This document shows positions 55,693 to 64,000 of a DNA stretch of 64,000 nt, piece by piece. How positions within the stretch are numbered: position 1 is the stretch's first letter; each line of letters starts with the position of its first letter. This stretch comes from Roseobacter fucihabitans. GTDB lineage: Bacteria; Pseudomonadota; Alphaproteobacteria; Rhodobacterales; Rhodobacteraceae. The DNA lies in contig NZ_CP143423.1 of assembly GCF_014337925.2 (NCBI RefSeq), positions 3,874,501-3,938,500 on the forward strand, given 5' to 3'. The notes below the pieces were generated by a model. The model made no database searches, was not told where the DNA came from, and saw only the letters and a program-made list of their open reading frames with translations. A program made the translations under genes and the position numbers.

Positions 55693-58521
55693 ATGAACCA
55701 GCCAGTGATTGATCTAAGCCCCAAAGTGTCCGATGAGGTCCGCAAGACCACCTGTTATATGTGCGCCTGCCGCTGTGGGATCAACGTGCATATGAAGGAC
55801 GGCCCCGATGGTGAAAAACAGGTCGCCTATATCGAGGGCAACAAGGACCACCCGGTCAATCAGGGCGTGCTTTGTGCCAAAGGGTCGGCGGGCATCATGC
55901 AGGTCAACGCGCCCTCGCGTTTGCGCAAACCCCTGAAACGCGTCGGGCCGCGCGGATCAGGCGAATTCGAAGAGATCGAATGGGATGAGGCGTTGCAAAT
56001 CGCGACCGATTGGCTGGAGCCGGTGCGCAAGGATAACCCCGAAAAGCTCGCGTTCTTCACCGGGCGAGATCAGTCGCAAAGCTTCACGAGCCTCTGGGCG
56101 CAGGGGTTCGGCACGCCGAATTATGCAGCCCACGGCGGGTTCTGTTCGGTCAATATGGCAGCGGCGGGCATCTACACGATGGGTGGTGCCTTCTGGGAAT
56201 TCGGCCAACCCGATTGGGACCATACCAAGTTGTTCATGCTCTTTGGTGTGGCTGAGGATCACGATAGCAACCCGATCAAGATGGGCATTGGCAAGATCAA
56301 GAAACGCGGAGCGCGCATCATCGGCGTGAACCCGATCCGCACAGGCTATAACGCCGTGGCCGATGATTGGGTCGGCATCACGCCCGGCACCGATGGGCTG
56401 TTCATTCTGGCGATGATCCATTGCCTGATGAAGGCCGGGAAAATCGACCTCACTTACCTCGCGCAATATACCAACGCGCCGGTTTTGGTGATCAATAACC
56501 CCGGTGGTGATGATCACGGCCTGTTGATGCGGGACGCGGATGGCAAAGAGCTGGTCATCGACCGTAAAACGGGCAAGCTGACGCCGTTTGATCAACCCGG
56601 TGTGCACCCCGATCTGGCTGCGACCTATGAGGCCGACGGGCGCACCTATCGCCCCGTCTTCCATCAGATGGCGGATATGTATCTGGACGATCAATACGCG
56701 CCTGAAAACGTGGCGGAGCGTTGCGGCATCCCTGCAAAACGCATCCGCGCGATTGCGGCGGAACTGGCGCGTGTCGCCTTTGAGGAAGCCTTTGAGCTGG
56801 ATCAGGAATGGACTGATTTTCGCGGCGTGAAACACACCAAAATGACCGGTCGCCCGGTGTCTTTCCACTCCATGCGCGGGATTTCGGCCCACGCCAATGG
56901 GTTCCAGACCTGCCGTGCGCTGCATGTGTTGCAGATCATCCTCGGCACGGTCGAGGTCCCCGGTGGATTCCGCTTCAAGCCGCCCTATCCCAAGCCCGCG
57001 ACCGCCCACCCGAAACCGCATGTTGGCGTGACGCCGGGTTCCGCGCTGAACGGTCCCCACCTTGGGTTTGTGCATGGTCCTGAGGACCTCGCGCTCAAGG
57101 CAGACGGTTCGCCCGCGCGCATCGACAAGGCATTTACCTGGGAAAACCCGATGTCCAGCCACGGGTTGATGCATATGGTAATCTCCAATGCCTACGCCGG
57201 GGACCCCTATAAAATCGACGTGCTGTTCATGTATATGGCCAATATGTCGTGGAATTCCTCAATGAACACGCGCGGCGTGATCGACATGCTGACGGACAAG
57301 GACGAGAACGGCGAGTACGTGATCCCCAAGATCATCTATTCCGATGCTTATTCTTCGGAAATGGTCGCCTATTCCGATCTGATCCTGCCGGACACGACGT
57401 ACCTCGAACGCCACGATTGTATTTCGCTTCTGGACCGTCCCATTTGCGAAGCGGATGCAGCGGCGGATGCCATCCGCTGGCCCGTGATAGAACCCGACCG
57501 TGACGTCAAAGGGTTCCAATCCGCACTTTGTGATCTGGGCGGCAAGCTTGGCCTTCCCGGCTTCGTCAACCCGGATGGCAGTCAGAAGTACAAGGATTAC
57601 GCCGATTATATCGTGAACCACGAGCGCCGTCCGGGCATCGGGCCATTGGCGGGTTTTCGCGGTGTGGACGGCGACAAATCGGGGCGTGGTGAGGTCAATT
57701 CCAACCAGTTGGACCGTTATATCGAAAACGGCGGTTTCTTTGTGGAACACATTCCGGCCGGGTCGAATTACTATAAACCGTGGAATGCCGCCTATCAGGA
57801 TTGGGCCGTGGGCATGGGGCTTTATGACAAGCCAATGCCCTATCTGTTCTCGCTTTATGTGGAGCCGATGCGCAAATTCCAACTGGCTGCCGAAGGGCAC
57901 GGCGACCGCCAGCCCCCTGATCATCTGCGGGACCGCATCAAGGAAAAGATGTCACCCCTGCCGATCTGGTATTCCTCGGAAGAGGAAAATAAGGCAGGCG
58001 AATTCCCCATTACCGCGCTCACGCAACGCCCGATGGCGATGTATCACTCCTGGGGGTCGCAAAACGCGTGGCTGCGACAATTGCACGGCCATAACCCGCT
58101 TTATATTCCGACCAAGCTGATGCGCGAAAACGGCTTGAGTGATGGCGATTGGGCGCGGGTCACGTCACCGCATGGTGAAATTACCGTGCCGGTGCTGGAA
58201 ATGGCGGCGCTGAATGAAAACACCATCTGGACGTGGAACGCGATCGGCAAGCGTAAAGGGGCCTGGGCCTTAGAGGAGAACGCGCTTGAGGCCACGCGCG
58301 GCTTCCTGCTCAACCACCTGATCCACGAATTGCTGCCGCCCAAGGGCGACGGTTTACGGTGGGCCAATTCCGATCCGATCACGGGACAGGCCGCGTGGTT
58401 TGACCTCAAGGTCCGCATCGAAAAGGCCACCCCGCCCGATGAATCGCAACCCGGTTTTGCCCCGATCAAATCGCCCGTTGGTCAGGGCCCTAAAGATCTG
58501 AAATGGAAGGTTGGCAAATGA
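55693..58521 (+). CDS. soeA: Sulfite dehydrogenase molybdopterin subunit SoeA
   Basis: SoeA is the catalytic subunit of the membrane-bound, cytoplasm-facing SoeABC complex that oxidises sulfite to sulfate. The 942-residue protein is a DMSO reductase-family molybdoenzyme with a [4Fe-4S] motif (CYMCACRCGINVHMKDG at 21-37, Cys of LCAKG near 61) and a C-terminal molydopterin-dinucleotide-binding domain (HNPLYIPTKLMRENGLSDGD). There is no Tat or Sec signal, in line with SoeA. Its place right after xsc-pta strongly supports sulfite as substrate. It starts 19 bases after pta and overlaps soeB. Confidence 0.9.
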   Translation: MNQPVIDLSPKVSDEVRKTTCYMCACRCGINVHMKDGPDGEKQVAYIEGNKDHPVNQGVLCAKGSAGIMQVNAPSRLRKPLKRVGPRGSGEFEEIEWDEALQIATDWLEPVRKDNPEKLAFFTGRDQSQSFTSLWAQGFGTPNYAAHGGFCSVNMAAAGIYTMGGAFWEFGQPDWDHTKLFMLFGVAEDHDSNPIKMGIGKIKKRGARIIGVNPIRTGYNAVADDWVGITPGTDGLFILAMIHCLMKAGKIDLTYLAQYTNAPVLVINNPGGDDHGLLMRDADGKELVIDRKTGKLTPFDQPGVHPDLAATYEADGRTYRPVFHQMADMYLDDQYAPENVAERCGIPAKRIRAIAAELARVAFEEAFELDQEWTDFRGVKHTKMTGRPVSFHSMRGISAHANGFQTCRALHVLQIILGTVEVPGGFRFKPPYPKPATAHPKPHVGVTPGSALNGPHLGFVHGPEDLALKADGSPARIDKAFTWENPMSSHGLMHMVISNAYAGDPYKIDVLFMYMANMSWNSSMNTRGVIDMLTDKDENGEYVIPKIIYSDAYSSEMVAYSDLILPDTTYLERHDCISLLDRPICEADAAADAIRWPVIEPDRDVKGFQSALCDLGGKLGLPGFVNPDGSQKYKDYADYIVNHERRPGIGPLAGFRGVDGDKSGRGEVNSNQLDRYIENGGFFVEHIPAGSNYYKPWNAAYQDWAVGMGLYDKPMPYLFSLYVEPMRKFQLAAEGHGDRQPPDHLRDRIKEKMSPLPIWYSSEEENKAGEFPITALTQRPMAMYHSWGSQNAWLRQLHGHNPLYIPTKLMRENGLSDGDWARVTSPHGEITVPVLEMAALNENTIWTWNAIGKRKGAWALEENALEATRGFLLNHLIHELLPPKGDGLRWANSDPITGQAAWFDLKVRIEKATPPDESQPGFAPIKSPVGQGPKDLKWKVGK

Positions 58522-59264
58522 CGACGCTCCCCACCAGCACGCAAAAGAAACTCGGGCTCGTCATCGACCTCGATACCTGTGTGGGCTGCCATGCCTGCGT
58601 GATATCCTGCAAGGGGTGGAACACGGAAAACTATGGCGCGCCGCTCTCTGATCAAAACGCCTATGGCGGTGACAACAGCGGCACGTTCCTCAACCGCGTC
58701 CACAGTTACGAGGTACAGCCCGAGCAGGGTGAGGCGCAGCTGATCCACTTCCCCAAATCCTGTCTGCATTGCGAGGACGCGCCTTGCGTGACCGTCTGCC
58801 CGACAGGGGCGAGCTACAAGCGGGTCGAGGATGGGATCGTTCTGGTCAACGAGAGCGATTGCATCGGTTGCGGGCTTTGTGCCTGGGCCTGTCCTTATGG
58901 CGCGCGCGAACTCGATCAAGCCGAGGGGGTGATGAAGAAATGCACCCTCTGCGTGGATCGGATTTACAACGAAAACCTGCCCGAAGAAGACCGCCAGCCC
59001 GCCTGTGTGCGCACCTGCCCGTCCAATGCGCGCCACTTTGGCGATCTGGGCGATCCTGACAGCGACGTGAGCAAACTGGTGGCGGAGCGTGGTGGTATGG
59101 ATTTGATGCCGGAACAAGGCACCAAGCCGGTCAATCAATACCTGCCGCCCCGCCCCAAAGACGCCCTGCCTGAATTTGACGTTCTGGCCCCCTTTCTGGA
59201 ACCCGTCGCACAGGAGCCAAAAGGGTTCCTCGGCTGGCTCGATAAAACCCTGGAGAAACTCTGA
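58518..59264 (+). CDS. soeB: Sulfite dehydrogenase iron-sulfur subunit SoeB
   Basis: This 248-residue electron-transfer subunit carries the four-cluster ferredoxin pattern: CVGCHACVISCKGW, CLHCEDAPCVTVCPTG, CIGCGLCAWACPYGAR and CTLCVDRIYNENLPEE with CVRTCPSNARHF. It is similar to NrfC/DmsB. The ATG at 58518 overlaps the soeA stop; an ATG 15 bases upstream inside soeA is less likely. Its stop overlaps the soeC start. Confidence 0.93.
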   Translation: MTTLPTSTQKKLGLVIDLDTCVGCHACVISCKGWNTENYGAPLSDQNAYGGDNSGTFLNRVHSYEVQPEQGEAQLIHFPKSCLHCEDAPCVTVCPTGASYKRVEDGIVLVNESDCIGCGLCAWACPYGARELDQAEGVMKKCTLCVDRIYNENLPEEDRQPACVRTCPSNARHFGDLGDPDSDVSKLVAERGGMDLMPEQGTKPVNQYLPPRPKDALPEFDVLAPFLEPVAQEPKGFLGWLDKTLEKL

Positions 59265-60136
59265 TGCATCCAGCACCTTCCGTCATTTTCTTCACCACCT
59301 TCAGTGGCTTGGGCTTTGGCCTGCTGTTCTTCCTCGGCCTCGGGATGCCGGTTGTCACGGGTTGGGTAGCCTTCGTATTTTTCGCCATCGCCTATGCCAT
59401 GGCGGTGGGCGGTCTGATGGCCTCCACCTTCCATTTGGGCCGCCCTGAACGCGCGCTCAAGGCCTTCACGCAGTGGCGTTCCAGCTGGCTGAGCCGGGAG
59501 GCATGGTGCGCGGTTGGTGCGCTTGTTTTCATGGGGCTCTATGCGGCGGGCCTCGTGTTTCTGGAAACGCGATATACGGTGTTTGGCCTGCTGGGCGCGG
59601 TTTTCTGCCTCGCAACCGTATTTACCACCTCCATGATCTATACCCAGCTCAAAACCATCCCGCGCTGGAATATGGGCATTACGCCCGTGAAGTTCATGAC
59701 CCTCTCCCTCGCGGGGGGTGCGCTGTTTGCAGGGCAAGTGAGTGTTGCCCTTGGCTTACTGGTCATCGCCGGGATTGTGCAGGTCATGACATGGGTTCAG
59801 GGCGACAAGGCGCTTGCCGCATCAGGAACCGATATGGCCACAGCCACCGGTCTCGGCAGCATCGGCAAGGTGCGCGCGTTCGAGCCACCCCATACTGGCA
59901 CGAACTATCTGCTGCGCGAATTCGTGCATGAGATCGGGCGCAAACATAGCCAGAAGCTGCGCGTTATTTCATTGCTGCTTATGGTGGTCATACCTGTCAT
60001 GCTCTTGATGCTGCCTGTTTCGCACCTCATCGCCACACTTGCCGTGCTCAGCCATGTGGCAGGTGTGTTAACGGCCCGCTGGTTGTTCTTCGCAGAGGCG
60101 GAACATGTCGTCGGGCTTTATTACGGCAAACGCTGA
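59264..60136 (+). CDS. soeC: Sulfite dehydrogenase membrane anchor SoeC
   Basis: The 290-residue integral membrane subunit (DmsC type) passes electrons from SoeB to the quinone pool. It has about eight membrane helices, e.g. FTTFSGLGFGLLFFLGLGMP, WVAFVFFAIAYAMAVGGLMA and LLLMVVIPVMLLMLPVSHLI, and the conserved FHLGRPERALKAFTQWRSSW loop with LSREAW. It ends the sulfonate operon; a hairpin follows directly. Confidence 0.92.
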   Translation: MHPAPSVIFFTTFSGLGFGLLFFLGLGMPVVTGWVAFVFFAIAYAMAVGGLMASTFHLGRPERALKAFTQWRSSWLSREAWCAVGALVFMGLYAAGLVFLETRYTVFGLLGAVFCLATVFTTSMIYTQLKTIPRWNMGITPVKFMTLSLAGGALFAGQVSVALGLLVIAGIVQVMTWVQGDKALAASGTDMATATGLGSIGKVRAFEPPHTGTNYLLREFVHEIGRKHSQKLRVISLLLMVVIPVMLLMLPVSHLIATLAVLSHVAGVLTARWLFFAEAEHVVGLYYGKR

Positions 60137-60142
60137 AACCAA

Positions 60143-60182
60143 ATGCGCGCCACGGGTTTACCCCTGCGGCGCGCATGTTTTA
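60143..60182. terminator. Intrinsic terminator after soeC
   Basis: A perfect 9-base stem ATGCGCGCC / GGCGCGCAT with a 16-base loop is followed by GTTTTATA. It lies just after soeC and before the convergent dapA, so it may stop transcription from both sides. Confidence 0.7.
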
Positions 60183-60216
60183 TAGGCAATGGCGGGATCG
60201 CGACCCAGGGATGCGA

Positions 60217-61092
60217 TCAGTTCATCAGCCCCGCGTGACGCAAACCATCCTCGACAAGCCCGCGCGTCGTATCCGACAGACCGCTGAGCGGCAAGCGCAC
60301 CTCATCCGAGCACAGATCCAACCGTGACATGGCGTATTTGACCCCAACCAGACCGGGTTCGGTGAAAATCGCCTTGTGCAATGGCATCAACCGATCCTGG
60401 ATCTGGAGAGCCTTGGCATAGTCACCCGTGAGGCAAGCCGCCTGCATCTCGCTCAACATCTTGGGCGCGACATTCGCCGTGACCGAAATACACCCGGTGC
60501 CGCCTTGGGCGTTGAACCCATGCGCCGTGGCGTCTTCGCCCGACAACTGGATGAAATCCGGCCCACATGTGAGCCGCTGGTCGCTTACGCGCGCCAGATC
60601 GCCCGTGGCATCCTTCACCCCGACAATGCGCGGCAGCTGGGCCAATTCGCCCATGGTTTCCGGCGACATATCCACAACCGACCGGCCCGGGATATTATAA
60701 ATAATGATCGGCAATTCACAGCAATCATGCAGCGCGGTGAAATGCGCGATCAGACCCTTTTGCGTCGGCTTGTTGTAATAGGGCGTCACGACCAGTACAG
60801 CATCCGCACCGACTTTTTCGGCATGGCGCGCCAGGCGCATCGCCTCGATTGTATTGTTGGACCCGGCACCGGCAATGACCGGGATGCGACCAGCTGCGGC
60901 CTTGACGACCTCTTCGACGACGATCTCATGTTCGCGGTGTGTCAGCGTCGGGCTTTCACCCGTCGTGCCCACAGGAACCAGTCCATTGCTGCCTTCTCCA
61001 ATATGCCATTCGACAAGTTTCTTGAGCGTCTCAAGATCCAGCTCGCCGTTTCTGAACGGCGTGACGAGGGCAGGCATTGAGCCTTTGAACAT
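60217..61092 (-). CDS. dapA: 4-hydroxy-tetrahydrodipicolinate synthase DapA
   Basis: DapA condenses pyruvate with aspartate semialdehyde, the first step of the diaminopimelate/lysine branch. The 291-residue protein shows [80 protein letters not shown] (Tyr) and [16 protein letters not shown] with the Schiff-base Lys near residue 160. The ATG at 61092 has GGAG seven bases upstream; a start two codons earlier is less well placed. It is divergent from the lytic transglycosylase, an arrangement often seen in Rhodobacteraceae. Confidence 0.95.
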   Translation of the reverse strand: MFKGSMPALVTPFRNGELDLETLKKLVEWHIGEGSNGLVPVGTTGESPTLTHREHEIVVEEVVKAAAGRIPVIAGAGSNNTIEAMRLARHAEKVGADAVLVVTPYYNKPTQKGLIAHFTALHDCCELPIIIYNIPGRSVVDMSPETMGELAQLPRIVGVKDATGDLARVSDQRLTCGPDFIQLSGEDATAHGFNAQGGTGCISVTANVAPKMLSEMQAACLTGDYAKALQIQDRLMPLHKAIFTEPGLVGVKYAMSRLDLCSDEVRLPLSGLSDTTRGLVEDGLRHAGLMN

Positions 61093-61222
61093 GTGCACGC
61101 TCCTTTTTCCATTTTGGCCGGCAAATGGCCTGAGATTAACTTCATGTCAGCACGATCGTGATTTGATACACGCCAAGCTGTATGTAACAGAGGCTCTAGC
61201 CCTCAATCGCCGGGAATTGCAA

Positions 61223-63190
61223 GTGATCAGACGTCTGCTGACAACGATGATTCTTATTTTTGTAACCGCTATGCCGAGTCTGGCGGAGCGGCCAAGGCCC
61301 CTGGCCTGGGCAATGGATGCGGTGCGCAGCGGCGACTGGCAGACCGCGGCAAAAGCTGCTGCACGTGACGGCGATGTTGCGGCCGATGTGGTTGAATGGT
61401 CGCGTTTGCGCGCGGGGCGGGGCACCTATGACGATGTCATGACGTTTCTGAATCGGCGCCCGGATTGGCCGGGCGAACCATATTTGCGCAAACAATCCGA
61501 AAAGGTTGTGATTGTGCGGCCCGATTCGGATGTCATCGCGTTTTTTGATGCACAGGCTGCGCAGACAGCGGAAGGCGTTTTGCGCCATGCCCAAGCACTG
61601 GAGCGGACCGGGAAGCCGGATCAGGCCCGCAAAAATATCATAAATGCTTGGCGTTCAATGCCTATGGGTGCCACCGCGCAGGCGTTATTCGTGGCATCGC
61701 ATGATGCGCTCTTGAAAGAGCATGATACCGCCCGCCTCGATGCGATGCTCTGGGCCGGCGCGATTGAGAACGCGCGCCGCATGTTTGATCGGGTGTCTGC
61801 TGCGGATCGAGCCGTTGCCGATGCGCGCATTGCCCTGCATAAATTGGATAAGGGCGTGGATACGCTCATCTCCAGAATACCACAAAGCCACGCGAAAAAC
61901 CCCGGCTTGCAATATGAGCGGTTTGTCTGGCGCGCGCGCAAGGGGCGATGGGATGATGCAAAAGCGCTCCTGCTGGCCACGTCAACCAGTGCCGACGCCC
62001 TCGGTGATCCGCAAGCCTGGAGCAATCGTCGCAGGTCTATGGCTCGGGATGAAATGCGTGACGGCAACGCCGAGCGCGCCTATGAAATCGCGGCGCGCCA
62101 TTTTCTGACCAGTGGCTCGAACTATGCCGATCTGGAATGGCTGGCCGGTTACATTGCGCTGCGCAAACTGAATGAACCAGAGACAGCGCTGCAGCATTTC
62201 AAGAATCATGACGCAGCGGTGCGCTCTCCAATATCAAAAGGGCGAGCAGGGTACTGGCAAGGCCGTGCATTGGAGGCCCTGGGAGATGTGGCTGCTGCGG
62301 ATCAGGCATATACGCGCGGAGCACAATATCAGACCTCCTTCTATGGGTTGCTGGCCGCAGAGCGGGCAGATTTGCCCTTTGATGTCCACCTTCCAGATGA
62401 CGCCGCAGGGTTAAATTGGCGTGATTCATCCTTGGCTCAAGAGCCCCTGTTTGTAGCGGGTTTGTTACTTCAGGCCTCTGGTGAGTTGAATTTGGCCGAG
62501 AGGTTCTGGACACATTTGGCCGAAAGCCTGGATCAACAACAGGCAACTCTTTTGGCAGAGGCTGCACTGGATACGGGTGAGCCGCATTTGGCAGTCATGA
62601 TCGGCAAACGTGCCGCCCAGCGCAGCGTAGTTGTTCCCCGTGGGTATTATGCGCTTCATCCCATCTCAGAACAACCGCTCCCGATGGCTCCTGAGATGGT
62701 ACTTGCGATTGCACGACGCGAAAGTGAGTTCGACCCTGGCGTGCAAAGTGGCGTCGGTGCGCGCGGTTTGATGCAGATTATGCCTGCAACGGGCCGCGAG
62801 GTTGCCGCTTCCATGGGGCGCGCTTCTCAGCATAGTACAGAACGGCTCATATCGGATCCTACCTATAATGCAGAATTAGGTGCCGCCTATCTGGAAGAAC
62901 TGGCACATCGTTTCCGGGGCAATGTCGTGATGATGTCCGCGGGTTATAATGCCGGTCCAAGCCGCCCGGACCGGTGGATGATTACCTTTGGAGACCCCAG
63001 AAAAGGGGAGATCGACATGATCGACTGGATCGAACACATACCGTTCCGCGAGACGCGCAACTATGTGATGCGGGTGACGGAGAGCTTGCCAATATATCGC
63101 GCCAGGCTTGGTAAAGACCCATTGCCGCAACCGTTCAGCGAGGAGTTGACCGGATCATCGCTGTTGTCTTTCGCGCCAAAGGGTGAATAG
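61223..63190 (+). CDS. Lytic murein transglycosylase (Slt70-like)
   Basis: The 655-residue periplasmic enzyme cleaves peptidoglycan glycan strands. It has a signal peptide (LLTTMILIFVTAMPSLA), a long alpha-superhelical region of paired helices (about residues 30-470) and a C-terminal SLT domain with RRESEFDPGVQSGVGARGLM (catalytic Glu near 500), QIMPATGREVAASMG and MMSAGYNAGPSRPDRWM. The start is uncertain: GTG at 61223 or ATG at 61247 both leave a signal peptide. The 3' end overlaps the convergent transporter gene by 36 bases. Confidence 0.9.
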   Translation: MIRRLLTTMILIFVTAMPSLAERPRPLAWAMDAVRSGDWQTAAKAAARDGDVAADVVEWSRLRAGRGTYDDVMTFLNRRPDWPGEPYLRKQSEKVVIVRPDSDVIAFFDAQAAQTAEGVLRHAQALERTGKPDQARKNIINAWRSMPMGATAQALFVASHDALLKEHDTARLDAMLWAGAIENARRMFDRVSAADRAVADARIALHKLDKGVDTLISRIPQSHAKNPGLQYERFVWRARKGRWDDAKALLLATSTSADALGDPQAWSNRRRSMARDEMRDGNAERAYEIAARHFLTSGSNYADLEWLAGYIALRKLNEPETALQHFKNHDAAVRSPISKGRAGYWQGRALEALGDVAAADQAYTRGAQYQTSFYGLLAAERADLPFDVHLPDDAAGLNWRDSSLAQEPLFVAGLLLQASGELNLAERFWTHLAESLDQQQATLLAEAALDTGEPHLAVMIGKRAAQRSVVVPRGYYALHPISEQPLPMAPEMVLAIARRESEFDPGVQSGVGARGLMQIMPATGREVAASMGRASQHSTERLISDPTYNAELGAAYLEELAHRFRGNVVMMSAGYNAGPSRPDRWMITFGDPRKGEIDMIDWIEHIPFRETRNYVMRVTESLPIYRARLGKDPLPQPFSEELTGSSLLSFAPKGE

Positions 63191-64000
63191 CCCAGCGATG
63201 ATGATGATCGCGACGCCCAATGCCACATTGGGACGGATCACCTCTCCAAATATTGTGATGCCAATTGCTGATGCAAAAACGAGCTGGAAATAGGCGAAAG
63301 GCTGCACCGCACTGGCTTCGGCGGCCTCATAGCATCGGATCAGCAGCCAATGCCCGGCGACACCCGTCACGCAAAGCAACCCCATCCACGCCCAATCCAC
63401 CCGCGTCATCGGCTCCCAAAACCAAATACCTATAAGCGTCATGGTCACGGCACCCGCCGTTCCCGTCCAGAAGAAGCTGGTCGCGGTACTGTCACGGCGC
63501 GCGGCGAAACGGGTCAAAAGCCCGTAGAGTGCGAACATGAAAGCCGCAAGGAGTGGAATGGCCGCAAGCGGGTCAAATACAGACCCGCCAGGCTGGAGAA
63601 TGATAATCACGCCGACAAACCCTACGGCGATCGCGCTCCAGCGGCGCCATCCCACCCGCTCGCCCAAAAGTGGTCCGGAAAGCGCCGCAACCAGCAAAGG
63701 ATAACAAGCAAAAACCGCATGGCTTTCAACCAGTCCAAGGAGCGTGAAACCCGTTACCATGACGCAAACCTCCAGCGCGAGGAGAATGCTGCGAAACCCT
63801 TGCAAAACCGGCTGGGTGGTCGTTGAGGCAGACCGCAGTCCACCTGCCTTTCTGCATGCAATTGCGATGACAAAAGCCGCGAAAAACCAATAACGTACCA
63901 TCACCACCAGATAGACGTTATAAGCCTGCGCAAGATGGCGCGAAATACCGTCTTGAAAGGCGAAAACGAGCGTCGTCATCAGCATCAGAGTAACACCGAG
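63155..64000 (-). CDS. DMT-family (EamA) transporter, partial at window edge
   Basis: This is an inner-membrane transporter of the drug/metabolite superfamily with nine or ten membrane helices, including MLMTTLVFAFQDGISRHLAQ, VVMVRYWFFAAFVIAIACRK, AIPLLAAFMFALYGLLTRFA and ALGVAIIIIAGLFTLW. The reading frame stays open to the end of the window with LGVTLMLMTTL, so the true start is probably beyond base 64000. The substrate is unknown. Its last 36 bases overlap the lytic transglycosylase gene. Confidence 0.88.
   Translation of the reverse strand, partial: LGVTLMLMTTLVFAFQDGISRHLAQAYNVYLVVMVRYWFFAAFVIAIACRKAGGLRSASTTTQPVLQGFRSILLALEVCVMVTGFTLLGLVESHAVFACYPLLVAALSGPLLGERVGWRRWSAIAVGFVGVIIILQPGGSVFDPLAAIPLLAAFMFALYGLLTRFAARRDSTATSFFWTGTAGAVTMTLIGIWFWEPMTRVDWAWMGLLCVTGVAGHWLLIRCYEAAEASAVQPFAYFQLVFASAIGITIFGEVIRPNVALGVAIIIIAGLFTLWRERQQR

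Overview
The window looks like a chromosomal segment of an aerobic, facultatively phototrophic alphaproteobacterium of the Roseobacter group (Rhodobacteraceae). The reasons are the high-GC coding style, the anaerobic bacteriochlorophyll genes bchE-bchJ next to hemN, the taurine/sulfonate cluster tauR-xsc-pta-soeABC, a phenylacetate operon, and an alphaproteobacterial SOS box (GAAC-N7-GAAC). The genus cannot be named from the sequence alone.

Layout. 0-5.0 kb: end of a flagellar cluster, flgE-flgK-flgL-flgI. 5.4-7.4 kb: two decayed IS3-family elements lying end to end (5442-6900 on the minus strand, then a truncated one at 6903-7366 on the plus strand). They are broken by about nine short (36-47 bp) hairpin elements that share conserved flanks but carry different stems. 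This is the most unusual structure in the window. 7.4-16 kb: a FadH-like dienoyl-CoA reductase, a LysR regulator, a tightly packed four-gene operon (molybdopterin-binding protein, GNAT, AhpD-like, OmpA-like), a DUF6880 protein and a small exported protein. 16.4-28 kb: phenylacetate degradation. One plus-strand operon holds a thiolase, paaABCDE and an additional PaaA/PaaC-like protein; paaI-paaK are on the minus strand; paaZ-paaX are on the plus strand. 28-33 kb: an exported beta-helix protein, an acyltransferase-SGNH membrane protein and a D-lyxose isomerase pseudogene. 33-36.4 kb: type I secretion ABC transporter and membrane-fusion protein. 36.4-39.1 kb: a degenerate Mu-like transposon with long inverted end duplications and 7-bp iterons. 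39.1-41.2 kb: an apparently SOS-controlled radical SAM / DUF4130 DNA-repair pair. 41.3-45.9 kb: a periplasmic oxidation cluster (cytochrome c, PQQ-type sugar dehydrogenase, GMC oxidoreductase with its small subunit, VOC protein) and a ribbon-helix-helix protein. 46.1-50.6 kb: FAA hydrolase, then hemN, bchJ and bchE behind a near-consensus FnrL box. 51.3-60.1 kb: tauR, xsc, pta, soeABC. 60.2-64 kb: dapA, a divergent lytic transglycosylase and the start of a DMT transporter running off the window.

How the genes work together. The paa genes cover CoA activation (PaaK), epoxidation (PaaABCDE), ring hydrolysis and oxidation (PaaZ), thiolysis and thioester rescue (PaaI), with PaaX as repressor; paaG, paaF and paaH are not in the window. 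Xsc turns sulfoacetaldehyde into acetyl phosphate plus sulfite. Pta then makes acetyl-CoA and SoeABC oxidises the sulfite to sulfate, feeding electrons to the membrane. BchE, BchJ and HemN supply oxygen-independent steps of tetrapyrrole and bacteriochlorophyll synthesis.
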